Source: Prauserella rugosa (GTDB lineage: Bacteria; Actinomycetota; Actinomycetes; Mycobacteriales; Pseudonocardiaceae). Taken from it: DNA of 64,000 nt. Within the stretch, counting starts at the first letter, position 1, and every line of letters begins with the position of its first letter. A model generated the notes under the pieces. It worked only from the letters and a program-made list of their open reading frames with translations. It was not told the origin of the DNA and ran no database searches. Where the stretch lies: contig NZ_JOIJ01000002.1 in NCBI RefSeq assembly GCF_000719975.1, forward strand, positions 372,001-436,000, written 5' to 3'. Both the position numbers and the translations under genes were made by a program. This document shows, one piece after another, positions 1 to 8,617 of the stretch.

Positions 1-1616
1 TACTCCTTCAGCAGGGACACCAGGTAGTCGTCGGCGTTGTGCCAGAAGCCCTTCTGGTGCGTGCCACGGATCGACTCGACGTAGTCGTGCTTGTCGGCGT
101 GCTGCGCATCGGGCATCGGCAGGTAGCCGGGAAGCAGGTTGTACAGCGTCGGGATGTCGGTCGAGCCCTGGATGCTCGCGTGCCCGCGCAGCGCGAGCAC
201 ACCACCGCCCGGCCTGCCGATGTTGCCCAGCAGCAGCTGGATGATCGCACCGGCCCGGATGTACTGCGCACCCATCGAGTGCTGCGTCCAGCCGACGCTG
301 TAGACCAGCGACGCCGTCCGCTCCCGGCCCGAGGCCTCCGTCCACGCGCGACAGACCTCGAGGAAGTCCTCGGCCGACACACCGCAGATGCGTTCCACCA
401 TCTCCGGCGTGTAGCGCGCGAAGTGCCGCTTGAGGATCTGGAACACACACCGCGGGTGCTCGAGGGTCTCGTCGGTCGCGATGCCGGTGCCGCTCTCCAG
501 CTTCGGCCCGCCCGAGCCGTGCTGCTCGCCCGCGGACTCCTCCCGGTGCCGGTGTCCCTCGACCGCGTTCTCCGGGGCACCGTTCTCGTACTGCCACGTC
601 GAGGTGTCGTAGGTGCCCTGCTCCGGGTCGTAACCCGAGAAGAGACCGTCGAGGTCCTCGGTGTCGGCGAAATCCTCATGGATGAGGAAACTCGCGTTGG
701 TGTAGGCCCGCACGTACTCCCGGAAGTCCAGGTCGTTGGACAGGATGTAGTTGATCACCCCGCCGAGGAACGCGATGTCCGAGCCCGCGCGCAGCGGGAC
801 GTGCTTGTCCGCGAGCGCGCTCGTCCTGGTGAACCGCGGGTCGATGTGGATGACCTTGGCGCCACGCGCCTTGGCCTCCATGACCCACTGGAATCCCACC
901 GGATGGGCCTCGGCCATGTTCGAGCCCATGATGACGATGCAGTCGGCGTTGGCCAGGTCCTGCTGATAGTCCGTCGCGCCACCGCGACCGAAGGAGGCTC
1001 CCAGACCGGGAACCGTGGCGGAGTGTCAAATACGCGCCTGGTTCTCGATCTGGATCGCGCCGAGCGCGGTGAAGAGCTTCTTGATCAGATAGTTCTCTTC
1101 GTTGTCGAGCGTCGCGCCGCCGAGGCTGGCGATCCCCTGCGTGCGCCGTAGCTTGCGGCCCTCGGCGTCGGTCTCCTGCCATCCCTTGCGACGGGCCTCG
1201 AGCACCCGGTCGGCGACCATGTCCATCGCCGTCTCGAGATCGAGCTCCTGCCACTCGGTGCCGTAGGCGGGCCGGTACAGCACCCGGTCCTCGCGGTGCT
1301 CGCCGGTGACGAGCTGCTTGCTCGCCGAACCCTTCGGGCACAGCCTGCCGCGGGAGACCGGACTGTCCGGGTTGCCCTCGATCTGCAGGACGCGCTCACC
1401 GTGTTCGGCCGTCTCGTCCTTGCCGACGTAGACCTTCTGGGAGCAGCCGACGGCGCAGTACGGGCAGACGGAACTGGCGACGTGGTCGGCCTCGACGGTC
1501 CGGGGCTGCCGCTCGCGCGAGCGCGGGGACGCCGCGGCGTCTCCCCTCCCGAGCCGGTCGGCCCCGGTGAGCTGGCGATAGACCGGCCACGACCGGATCC
1601 AATCGCTCACACCCAT
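1..1616 (-). CDS. fdh: Formate dehydrogenase catalytic (alpha) subunit, selenocysteine-containing, 3' end outside window
   Basis: This is a molybdopterin enzyme that oxidises formate to CO2. Cys51, Cys54, Cys58 and Cys93 form the N-terminal [4Fe-4S] site (CPYCAVGC, then LCPKG). An in-frame TGA at codon 197 (1028-1026) follows the residues QARI, and the frame stays open afterwards to the window edge. Downstream residues (FGRGGATDYQ, GSNMAEAHPVGFQWV) match the FdnG/FdoG family exactly where that family has Sec followed by His, so the TGA is read as selenocysteine. About 538 of roughly 1000 residues are present. No twin-arginine signal is visible at the N-terminus, unlike E. coli FdnG, so a cytoplasmic location is possible. 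The Fe-S and membrane subunits and any sel genes would lie to the left. Confidence 0.92.
996..1028 (-). promoter_or_regulatory. UGA selenocysteine codon with bacterial SECIS hairpin
   Basis: On the minus strand the UGA at 1028-1026 is followed after 11 bases by a 7-bp stem (GGUUCCC with GGGAGCC, one G-U pair, 1014-996) closed by the loop GGUCU. As I recall E. coli fdhF, the GGUCU loop lies at the same distance from UGA and is the SelB contact. This indicates active recoding rather than a nonsense mutation. Confidence 0.88.
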
Positions 1617-1691
1617 GGGCGGCCTCCCACTCGACTCGTCGGCGTACCCGACACCGTACCTCGCGGCGCTCGCCGCGTCATCGCGAGATGA

Positions 1692-2528
1692 TCACACGAG
1701 TCCGCGAATCACGTGTGCGGGGGGCTTGTCCCCCTTGATCACCGCCACCATATCGAGCGCCTGGCACGTCTCGGCGACGTTGTGGGCGCGGAACACGGCC
1801 GCACCCTGCCACGCGCACACCGCGGTCGCGGCCAGGGTGCCGTGGAGCCTGCGGTCGACGGGCAGGTCGAGGGCCTCCCCGACGAAGTCCTTGTTGGACA
1901 GCGCCACCAGCACGGGCCAGCCGGTGTCGACCAGCCGGCCCAGGTCGCGGGTCAGCGCGAGCGAGTGCCACGTGTTCTTGCCGAAGTCGTGCGTCGGGTC
2001 GACGAGCAGTCCCTCGGCAGGCACCCCGAGGTCCTGCAGCTGCCGTGCCCTGCCGGTCACTTCGGCGATCACGTCGGCCACGACGTCCGGATAACGCACC
2101 CGGTGCGGACGCGTGCGCGGCACGGCCCCGCCCGTGTGCGAGCAGACGTACCCGGCGCCGAACTCCGCCGCGACCACGGCGAGCTCGGGGTCGGATCCCG
2201 CCCACGTGTCGTTGAGCAGGTCCGCACCCTCCTCGCAGGCGCGTCTGCCGACCTCGTGCCGCCACGTGTCGACACTGATCGCGATGTCGGGGAACCGGGA
2301 CCGCAACTCGGCGACGAACGGCACCACCCGGCGGGTCTCCTCCGCCACGTCGACGTCCGTGCCCGGACCCGCCTTCACCCCGCCCACATCGATGATGTCG
2401 GCCCCCTCGGCGACGGCGCGCTCGGCGGCTTCGAGGGCCTCCTCGGTGCCGTAGGTGGCGCCGCGATCGTAGAACGAATCGGGCGTGCGGTTGACGATCG
2501 CCATCACCAGCGGCCGGTCCCGGCGCAT
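1692..2528 (-). CDS. folP2: FolP2-type dihydropteroate synthase homologue
   Basis: A TIM-barrel protein of 278 residues in the DHPS family, which joins pterin pyrophosphate to p-aminobenzoate in folate synthesis. The first family signature is intact (MAIVNRTPDSFYDRG, near residue 9). The second reads DVGGVKAGPG instead of the catalytic-type GGxSTRPG, which is the mark of the FolP2 branch. In mycobacteria that branch is not thought to supply the main DHPS activity, so true folate function is doubtful. The ATG is chosen because GAGG lies seven bases upstream and the family starts there; the reading frame continues further upstream without homology. It precedes the formate dehydrogenase gene on the same strand by 75 bp. 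Confidence 0.85.
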   Translation of the reverse strand: MRRDRPLVMAIVNRTPDSFYDRGATYGTEEALEAAERAVAEGADIIDVGGVKAGPGTDVDVAEETRRVVPFVAELRSRFPDIAISVDTWRHEVGRRACEEGADLLNDTWAGSDPELAVVAAEFGAGYVCSHTGGAVPRTRPHRVRYPDVVADVIAEVTGRARQLQDLGVPAEGLLVDPTHDFGKNTWHSLALTRDLGRLVDTGWPVLVALSNKDFVGEALDLPVDRRLHGTLAATAVCAWQGAAVFRAHNVAETCQALDMVAVIKGDKPPAHVIRGLV

Positions 2529-2647
2529 CGCCCTTCCTCGGAAGCGGATCGCGGGCGCCGCGGGAGTCTCACCGGTCTGCACGGGTCCAGTATCCCGTGG
2601 ACGGCCACGGGCCCCGGCGTGCGGGCCCGCGCACCGGTGGCCCGCCG

Positions 2648-3751
2648 TCAACGCGGTGGTGCCAGCGCGTCGATGCCCGCGGCCCGGCCGTTGCTCGGGG
2701 CGGTCGGGGCTGCCGGATCGGCCGGGCCGGCTCCCACATCGGCGTGCCCGCCCAGTCCGTAGCGGAGCCGGTCCTCGTCGGTCAGCGAGTCGGTGATGCC
2801 GCGCCGGGCCTCGGGCGGCAGCGTGTGCAGGATCGACATCACCCGGTCCTTGCGGCGCCGCACGCCCCGGCGTTCCGGCAACCCGGGGGTGGGCTGCAGC
2901 TGGGGCACGACGCCCCGCACGTCGTCGACGGACCCGTCGTGGTGGCCGGCGGCGGCGCGCGCCTCCTCGAGCGCCATCTGCGCCGAGTCCTTCTCCTCGC
3001 TCATGCCGATCGGCCCGCGGACCCGGCCGTTGAGGAACTGCTCGACAACCGGCTCGTCCGAGGTCAGCAGCACCTCGCGCGGGCCGAACATCACCAGCTC
3101 CTTGCGGAACAGCATGCCGATGTTGTCCGGCACCGTGCGCGCCACGTTGATGTTGTGCGTGACGATGAGGATCGTCGCGTCGATCTGCGCGTTCAAATCC
3201 ACCAACAGCTGTGAGATGTAGGCCGTGCGCACCGGGTCGAGACCGGAGTCCGGCTCGTCGCACAGGATGATCTCCGGATCCAGCACCAGAGCACGAGCCA
3301 ACCCCGCACGCTTACGCATACCGCCGGAGATCTCCCCGGGGAGCTTGTCCTCGGCACCCGAAAGACCCGTCATGTCGAGCTTCTCGAGCACGATCCCTCG
3401 GACCTCGGTCTCTGACTTCTTCGTGTGCTCGCGCAGCGGGAACGCCACGTTGTCGTACAGGTTCATCGACCCGAACAGCGCGCCGTCCTGGAACAGCACC
3501 CCGAAGAGCTTGCGCGTGTCGTAGAGCCTGCGCTCGGAGCACCGCACGATGTCGGTGCCGTCGACCGTGCACGACCCCTTGTCCGGTTTGAGCAGGCCGA
3601 TCATCGACTTCAGGAACACCGACTTACCGGTACCTGACGGCCCCAGGAGCACCGACACCTCACCGGGCGGAAGGGTCAGGGTCACGTCCCGCCAGATCGG
3701 CTGTCTCCCGAACGACTTCGACAGGCCCTCGACGACGACTTCAGCACCCAT
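2648..3751 (-). CDS. mceG: MceG/Mkl-type ABC transporter ATPase
   Basis: This ATP-binding subunit energises Mce lipid and steroid importers at the inner membrane. Walker A GPSGTGKS is at residues 37-44, the ABC signature has the Mkl form SGGMRKRAG at 142-150, and Walker B (IILCDE) follows near 161. A C-terminal extension of about 110 residues, rich in charged residues and ending in a disordered Pro/Ala tail, is typical of actinobacterial MceG. It is 367 residues long, close to the mycobacterial protein. The ATG has GGAGG four bases upstream. No mce permease or substrate-binding genes are adjacent, as is usual for this shared ATPase. A KstR-like operator lies 47 bp upstream of the start. Confidence 0.88.
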   Translation of the reverse strand: MGAEVVVEGLSKSFGRQPIWRDVTLTLPPGEVSVLLGPSGTGKSVFLKSMIGLLKPDKGSCTVDGTDIVRCSERRLYDTRKLFGVLFQDGALFGSMNLYDNVAFPLREHTKKSETEVRGIVLEKLDMTGLSGAEDKLPGEISGGMRKRAGLARALVLDPEIILCDEPDSGLDPVRTAYISQLLVDLNAQIDATILIVTHNINVARTVPDNIGMLFRKELVMFGPREVLLTSDEPVVEQFLNGRVRGPIGMSEEKDSAQMALEEARAAAGHHDGSVDDVRGVVPQLQPTPGLPERRGVRRRKDRVMSILHTLPPEARRGITDSLTDEDRLRYGLGGHADVGAGPADPAAPTAPSNGRAAGIDALAPPR

Positions 3752-3798
3752 GCTGCCTCCCGGCCACGCTCCACCTGCCGGCGTCCTCGCAGGTCCGG

Positions 3799-3812
3799 TG
3801 AAACATGTTCTA
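3799..3812. promoter_or_regulatory. KstR-like operator upstream of mceG
   Basis: The sequence TGAAACATGTTCTA fits the published KstR pattern TnnAACnnGTTnnA at every fixed position. KstR is the TetR-family repressor of steroid catabolism in actinobacteria. The site lies between the MFS gene and mceG, 47 bp before the mceG start, where a repressor could act. Binding by KstR is inferred from the match only. Confidence 0.55.
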
Positions 3813-3893
3813 GCGTGACAGTGTGCCACCGGAGGGTCAAGCACGGGGATCGAGCACGAGAGGTCACGGGTCAGGGCCGAGCACGAACGACGA

Positions 3894-5351
3894 TCAGCGC
3901 CGCCCGGGCGCCGCACAGGTGGCGGGCGAGGCAGGCCTGCCGTCGGCGGACGCGTCGGACTCGCGCGCGGCCCGGGGCGCCGGGGTGATCGCGGCGATCA
4001 CGCACGCGAGCGCGCCCGCCCCTCCGGCGATCAGGAAGATCACCGTGTAGGCGTCGATGCCGGGCAGCACCGTGCCGTCGATCCGCACCACGATGCCGGC
4101 CGTGACGGTCGCGACGACGGCGCTGCAGCTGGACGTGCCGATCGAGCGGCACAGGGCGTTGAGACTGTTCGCCGCCGCGGTCTCCGACTGCGGCACCGCG
4201 CGCATGATCAGCGCGGGCACGGCGCCGTAGGCCAGCGCGGCACCGATCGCGGTCGCCGTGACGGCAGCGATCGCCGCGACCAGCGGATCGTGCACGACGG
4301 ACCGGGCGAAGTTGCCCGCCGCGAGGACGCTCGTGCCGACCATGACCGTCACCCGCGGTCCCCACCGCCGCGAGATCACGGCCGACAGCGGGGAGAACAC
4401 CACCATGGCCCCACCGACGGGCAGCAGGGCGAGACCGCTCTCCATCAACGAGAGGTCGAAGCCGTATCCGGTGGAGGCGGGCGCCTGCAGCATCTGGGCA
4501 CTCACCATGAACCCCGCGAACATCGCCACGCCGATCAGCACCGAGGCCACGTTGGTCAGCAGCACGGCCGGCCGCGCCGACACCCGCAGGTCCACCAGCG
4601 GCGCGGAGGGCCCGCGCAGCTCGTACCAGCCCCATCCCACGAAGATCACCACGGAGGCGGCGAGCAGGCCCAGCACCAGCGGACTGCCCCACCCCCATTC
4701 GCTGCCGCGCGACACCGGCAGCAGCAGACACAGCAGCCCCGCCGACAGGCCCGCGGCTCCACCCGCGTCGAACCGGCCACCGCTGCGCACCGGCGATTCC
4801 GGCACGAGCAGGACCACCAGCACCATCTGCACCAACCCGAACAGCGCCGAGCCCCAGAACAGCCAGTGCCAATCGGCCTGCTCGGCGACGAATCCGGTCA
4901 GCGGCAGTCCGACCGCACCACCGGCACCGAGCGTCGAGCTCATCACCGCGATCCCCGTGCCGACGCGTTCGGGTGGCAGTTCATCGCGCATGATGCTGAT
5001 GCCGAGCGGGATGACCCCGATCGCGACACCCTGCAGCCCGCGGGCCACCAGCACGAGTGCGACCTCGCTCGACATCGCGCCCACGGCGCTGCCGACCGTC
5101 ATCGACGCGAGCGCGACGAGCAGCATGCGCCGCTTGCCGTACATGTCGCCCAGCCTGCCGAGGACCGGTGCGCACACCGCGCCGGTGAGCAGGGTGACGG
5201 TGATCAGCCACGCAGCGGTGGACGGTGTCGTGTCCAGCAGCCGCGGGAACTCGGGCAGCAGCGGCACCGCGAGCGTCTGCATGAGCGAGACCGCGATGCC
5301 CGACGTGGCGAGGACGGCGACCACGGACCGTGAAGCGGGTGTTCGGGCCAC
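3894..5351 (-). CDS. MFS transporter, DHA2 (14-helix) drug exporter type
   Basis: A polytopic inner-membrane proton antiporter of 485 residues with about fourteen hydrophobic segments. The MFS motif A is clear after the second helix (GRLGDMYGKRR), and the family's internal symmetry is visible in the repeated Gly/Ala-rich helices. Substrate is not predictable; relatives export drugs, dyes or pathway intermediates. The GTG start has GGGGGAG eight bases upstream; an ATG 24 bases earlier (5375) is the alternative but has no ribosome site. The gene is divergent from the CoA-transferase operon and could export a toxic intermediate of the catabolic island, though nothing in the sequence proves a link. 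Confidence 0.85.
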   Translation of the reverse strand: MARTPASRSVVAVLATSGIAVSLMQTLAVPLLPEFPRLLDTTPSTAAWLITVTLLTGAVCAPVLGRLGDMYGKRRMLLVALASMTVGSAVGAMSSEVALVLVARGLQGVAIGVIPLGISIMRDELPPERVGTGIAVMSSTLGAGGAVGLPLTGFVAEQADWHWLFWGSALFGLVQMVLVVLLVPESPVRSGGRFDAGGAAGLSAGLLCLLLPVSRGSEWGWGSPLVLGLLAASVVIFVGWGWYELRGPSAPLVDLRVSARPAVLLTNVASVLIGVAMFAGFMVSAQMLQAPASTGYGFDLSLMESGLALLPVGGAMVVFSPLSAVISRRWGPRVTVMVGTSVLAAGNFARSVVHDPLVAAIAAVTATAIGAALAYGAVPALIMRAVPQSETAAANSLNALCRSIGTSSCSAVVATVTAGIVVRIDGTVLPGIDAYTVIFLIAGGAGALACVIAAITPAPRAARESDASADGRPASPATCAAPGRR

Positions 5352-5528
5352 GGTCCGGGCTCCCCCTTGCTCCATGTTCGACCAGCACGGGCGGTGCGCA
5401 TACGGCTGCACACGCAGCCTAACCCGGAAGCGGGACGGCCGTACAACACAGTGCGGTATCGACCACCCGCCATAACCATGTTCATCATCCCGACAGTTGC
5501 AGCGAAACCCTGGACGCCGCATGGCTTA

Positions 5529-5600
5529 CAGGTGAACCTGACAGGGAACACTGGACAGACGGCGCCGTGAACCGCGTATCGTTGTGTTAATCTATCATCA
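5529..5600. promoter_or_regulatory. Divergent promoter region with candidate operators, MFS exporter / CoA-transferase
   Basis: The 247-bp gap between the divergent genes is richer in A and T than its surroundings. It holds an inverted repeat CAGGT-GA-ACCTG (5529-5540), and next to the CoA-transferase start the string AATCTATCATCA (5589-5600), which matches 9 of 12 bases of the TAACTATTATCA element found at the P450 promoter. Because the regulator gene is second in this operon, the element could be autoregulatory. The match is weak on its own. Confidence 0.35.
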
Positions 5601-5622
5601 CCATTCGCATAGAGGAGACGAC

Positions 5623-6993
5623 ATGGCGACTGACACCGTCCCCTCCGGCGCGCAGCCGCTGACCGGTGTACGGGTGATCGAGCTCGGATCGATGTACGCG
5701 GCACCGACGGCGGGGCGCATGCTCCGCGACTTCGGGGCCGACGTCGTCAAGGTCGAGGATCCCACCGCGGGCGACTTCGCCCGCCAGTGGCAGCCCTCCC
5801 ACAACGGCACGGCGATCGGCTTCGCGCGGCTGAACTCCGGTAAACGGTCGGTGGGCATCGACCTGCGCACGCCACGGGGGCGGGACGTCGTCACGCGGCT
5901 GATCGACGAGGCCGACGTGCTCATCGAGAACTTCCGGCCGGGCAGGCTCGAGGACTGGGGCATGGGCTACGCCGCGCTGTCCGCCCGCAACCCGCGCCTG
6001 GTGATGACGCGGGTCAGCGGTTTCGGCCAGACCGGGCCGTACCGCACCCGGCCCGGATTCGGCACGGTCGCCGAGACCGCCAGCGGCTACGCCTTCCTCA
6101 ACGGCTGGCCGGACACCCCGCCGACCGCTCCCCCGTTCGGCTTCGCCGACTCCATCGCCGGCATCTCCGCGGCGTTCGGCACGGCCATGGCGCTGTACCG
6201 CCGCGAGCTGTCCGGCCACGGCTCCGAGGTCGACGTCGCGCTGTACGAACCGCTCATGTTCATCCTCGGCGACGCGGTGCTGAACTACACCTCGTCGGGC
6301 ACGATCATGCAGCGCCACGGCAACAGCTCGGGCGCGGCCTCCCCACGCGGCATCTATCAGGCGTCCGACGGAGGGTGGCTGTCCATCGCCGGATCGAACC
6401 AGGCCATCGCGATGCGGCTGTTCGACGCGATGGGGATGCCCGAACTGAAGACCGACGAACGCTACGCCACCAACACGGCGCGGATGGCCAACAACGAGGC
6501 ACTCCAGGAGATCGTGCGCGGATGGGTGGGCAGCAGACCGCGCGACGAGATCCTCGCCGTGCTCGACGAGTACGAGGTCGTCTCCGCCGCGGTCAACGAC
6601 GCCAGCGACATCGCCCGCGATCCGCACTTCCTGCAGCGCACACTCGTCGACCTCGCCGGAAGCGCGCTCGGACCCGCACTGATGCCGGGCCCGGTCCTGC
6701 ACGTCAGCGACTGCCCGCGCCCGGTCTACGACGGTGTCCCCACCGTCGGCGAGCACACCGGGGACGTCCTCGCGGGCGAGCTCGGCCTGCCCGCCGCCGA
6801 GCTCACCGCCCTCGCCGCCGACGGCGTCATCGGCGTCATCGGCCCCACCAACAACGGCGCCCCAGGGAACGCGGCAGCTCCGGCAACCGCGGACACAGCG
6901 GGGAATCCGGGGACTGCGGGGTCTGCGGGGACTGCGGGGACTGCGGCAGCGTCGGGAACCTCGGACACCGTGCCGGAGACCGGGGCGGCGTGA
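5623..6993 (+). CDS. CaiB/BaiF family (class III) CoA-transferase
   Basis: Moves CoA from a donor acyl-CoA to a carboxylic acid through an enzyme-bound aspartyl-CoA thioester. The 456-residue protein has the N-terminal GVRVIELGSMYAAPTAGRML region, the IENFRPG motif near 102 and the likely catalytic aspartate Asp176 in FGFADSIAG. The ATG is preceded by GAGGAG. After about residue 400 the protein ends in a low-complexity Gly/Ala/Thr tail encoded by a 9-bp repeat, which family members lack. It overlaps the GntR gene by one base (TGATG), so the two are co-translated. Activation of the island's carboxylic acid without ATP is the likely role; the substrate is unknown. Confidence 0.9.
   Translation: MATDTVPSGAQPLTGVRVIELGSMYAAPTAGRMLRDFGADVVKVEDPTAGDFARQWQPSHNGTAIGFARLNSGKRSVGIDLRTPRGRDVVTRLIDEADVLIENFRPGRLEDWGMGYAALSARNPRLVMTRVSGFGQTGPYRTRPGFGTVAETASGYAFLNGWPDTPPTAPPFGFADSIAGISAAFGTAMALYRRELSGHGSEVDVALYEPLMFILGDAVLNYTSSGTIMQRHGNSSGAASPRGIYQASDGGWLSIAGSNQAIAMRLFDAMGMPELKTDERYATNTARMANNEALQEIVRGWVGSRPRDEILAVLDEYEVVSAAVNDASDIARDPHFLQRTLVDLAGSALGPALMPGPVLHVSDCPRPVYDGVPTVGEHTGDVLAGELGLPAAELTALAADGVIGVIGPTNNGAPGNAAAPATADTAGNPGTAGSAGTAGTAAASGTSDTVPETGAA
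6901..6945 (+). repeat. 9-bp tandem repeat in the 3' end of the CoA-transferase gene
   Basis: Five units of the type GGGACTGCG lie head to tail and encode a Gly-Thr-Ala-Gly-type tail. Units one and three differ slightly. Being a multiple of three, copy number can change without shifting the frame. Confidence 0.8.
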
Positions 6994-7739
6994 TGGTCCA
7001 GCCTCCGCTTCGCCCGCGGAAGACGGCGATGCTCGTCGCGCAGCGCATCGTGGCCGACATCCACGAACGCGGAAACACCGTCGGGGAACGGCTTCCGCCG
7101 GAACGGGTCATGCTCGACGAGTACGCCGTCGGCAGGGGCACGCTGCGGGAGTCGCTGCGCTTCCTCGAACTGCAGGGCGTGATCTCGCTGCGTCCCGGCC
7201 CGGGCGGCGGGCCGGTCGTCGAACAGCCCGACGCCTCGAGCCTGGCGACGGCGCTGACGTTGCTGCTGCAGTTCGAGAACGCCCCCTTCCGTACCATCGC
7301 CGAGGCGCGCACCGGACTGGAACCGATGATGGCGCGGCTGGCGGCGGAGCGGATCGACGACACGGCGTTGGCGCAGCTCGCATCGAGCGTCGAGGCGATG
7401 CACGACGGGCTGGACGACCAGCACGTGTTCCTCGCCGAGAACAAGCGGTTCCACGACATCATCGCCCACGGCAGCGGCAACGCCATGTTCGGTTACCTCG
7501 TGGACGCGCTGCTGGGCATCCTCGACGGGTCAGCCATCGGCATCGACTACCCGCAGGTGCGCCGCACCGCCGTGCACAAGGCGCATCTGCGGATCTACCA
7601 GGCGATCGCGACCCGGGATCCGCAGGCCTCGGCGGAGGCCATGGCCCACCACATCGAGGAATACGTCAAGTACGCCGAGCGCAAGTTCCCCGACGTGCTG
7701 GCCGCGCCGATCACCTGGACCCATCTCGGCACGGTCTGA
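6993..7739 (+). CDS. GntR-family transcriptional regulator, FadR subfamily (FCD domain)
   Basis: A 248-residue repressor with an N-terminal winged helix-turn-helix (about residues 10-75, including RLPPERVMLDEY and recognition region GRGTLRESLRFLE) and an all-helical FCD ligand domain (about 90-230). Relatives bind acids or acyl-CoAs and release DNA. It is the second gene of the CoA-transferase operon with a TGATG junction, so the pathway intermediate handled by that enzyme is a plausible effector. It is clearly paralogous to the GntR protein at 48288-49037. Targets are probably the AT-rich elements at 11734, 20363 and 20416, but this is inferred. Confidence 0.92.
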   Translation: MVQPPLRPRKTAMLVAQRIVADIHERGNTVGERLPPERVMLDEYAVGRGTLRESLRFLELQGVISLRPGPGGGPVVEQPDASSLATALTLLLQFENAPFRTIAEARTGLEPMMARLAAERIDDTALAQLASSVEAMHDGLDDQHVFLAENKRFHDIIAHGSGNAMFGYLVDALLGILDGSAIGIDYPQVRRTAVHKAHLRIYQAIATRDPQASAEAMAHHIEEYVKYAERKFPDVLAAPITWTHLGTV

Positions 7740-7804
7740 CTCGCCCTTCGAATCGCCGTCCGGGTCGGCGCGGGTGGTGCCCGGCACGCTCCGCACGCGC
7801 AGTC

Positions 7805-8617
7805 TCACGCCCACGGCGAGGCGATTCCCAGCACGCGCGCCAGCGTCCCGCCCAGCACCGATTTCGTCTCGCCGTCGGTCAGCCCCAGCGCGTCGATCGC
7901 CGCGATCTCGGCCGCGGGGTCGGCCATCGGCCAATCGGAGCCGAACACGATCCGTTCCGCACCGTGGTTGCGGATGAGCCTGCGCACCCGCTCGGGGCGC
8001 AAGGTGTTCAGCCCCGGCGGCCACGACGTCTCGAGGACCACGTCGGCGCCGGAGAGCATCTCCTCGGCGTCGTCGAGGATCTTGTAGCCGCCGAAGTGGC
8101 AGGCCATCAGCCGCAGATCGGGGAACTGGCGCGCGATGTCGGCGATCATGCGCGGGCTGGACAGGCTGTTGGTGCGGGCGTCGGCGCTGCCCGCACCGAC
8201 GTGGGTGATCACCGCGATGTCCGAGCCGAACGCCTCGAGGATCGCCCACAGCCGCGGGTCGTCGAGCGCGTAGTTCTGGAACAGCGGGTGGATCTTCACG
8301 GCGCGCAGGCCGTGCCGGTGCAGGCTCGCCAGGTTCTCTTCCACCGGCAGGTCCACGTGCACCGTGCCGACGGGGACGTGCCGGTCGCTGGCGGTGCCCG
8401 CAACGAACCGGTTGACCGAGTCGACGTGCCGCGCCTCGGCGGCGATACCGAGGCAGCAGCTCATGTCGACGCCGGTGCCCGCCATCGTGGCGGTCAGCCC
8501 GCCGACGGTGCCGTCCCCGCGCGGGGTCAGTCCGGGCAGCCGGTTACCGGCGAGCGCCGCGGCGGCGATCTTGTCGGGCCAGACGTGGGTGTGGGCGTCG
8601 ATGATCATGTCGGTCAC
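7805..8617 (-). CDS. Amidohydrolase-2 family metal-dependent hydrolase or decarboxylase
   Basis: A TIM-barrel protein of 270 residues like ACMSD and resorcylate decarboxylase. The metal-binding HxH is at residues 9-11 (DAHTHVWP), a later His occurs in VITHVGAG, and the C-terminal metal Asp is in FGSDWPM. The family either removes a carboxyl group or opens rings of cyclic acids. The GTG start overlaps the SDR stop (GTGA), so translation is coupled; an ATG nine bases further in is an alternative. It is the last gene of the acyl-CoA dehydrogenase operon, which suggests action on an intermediate, perhaps a ring-opening or decarboxylation step. Confidence 0.85.
   Translation of the reverse strand: MTDMIIDAHTHVWPDKIAAAALAGNRLPGLTPRGDGTVGGLTATMAGTGVDMSCCLGIAAEARHVDSVNRFVAGTASDRHVPVGTVHVDLPVEENLASLHRHGLRAVKIHPLFQNYALDDPRLWAILEAFGSDIAVITHVGAGSADARTNSLSSPRMIADIARQFPDLRLMACHFGGYKILDDAEEMLSGADVVLETSWPPGLNTLRPERVRRLIRNHGAERIVFGSDWPMADPAAEIAAIDALGLTDGETKSVLGGTLARVLGIASPWA

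Noticed and set aside
1026..1028. TGA as a nonsense mutation in the formate dehydrogenase gene
   Set aside because: It lies exactly at the family's Sec position, is followed by His and by a proper SECIS hairpin, and the frame continues with full homology.
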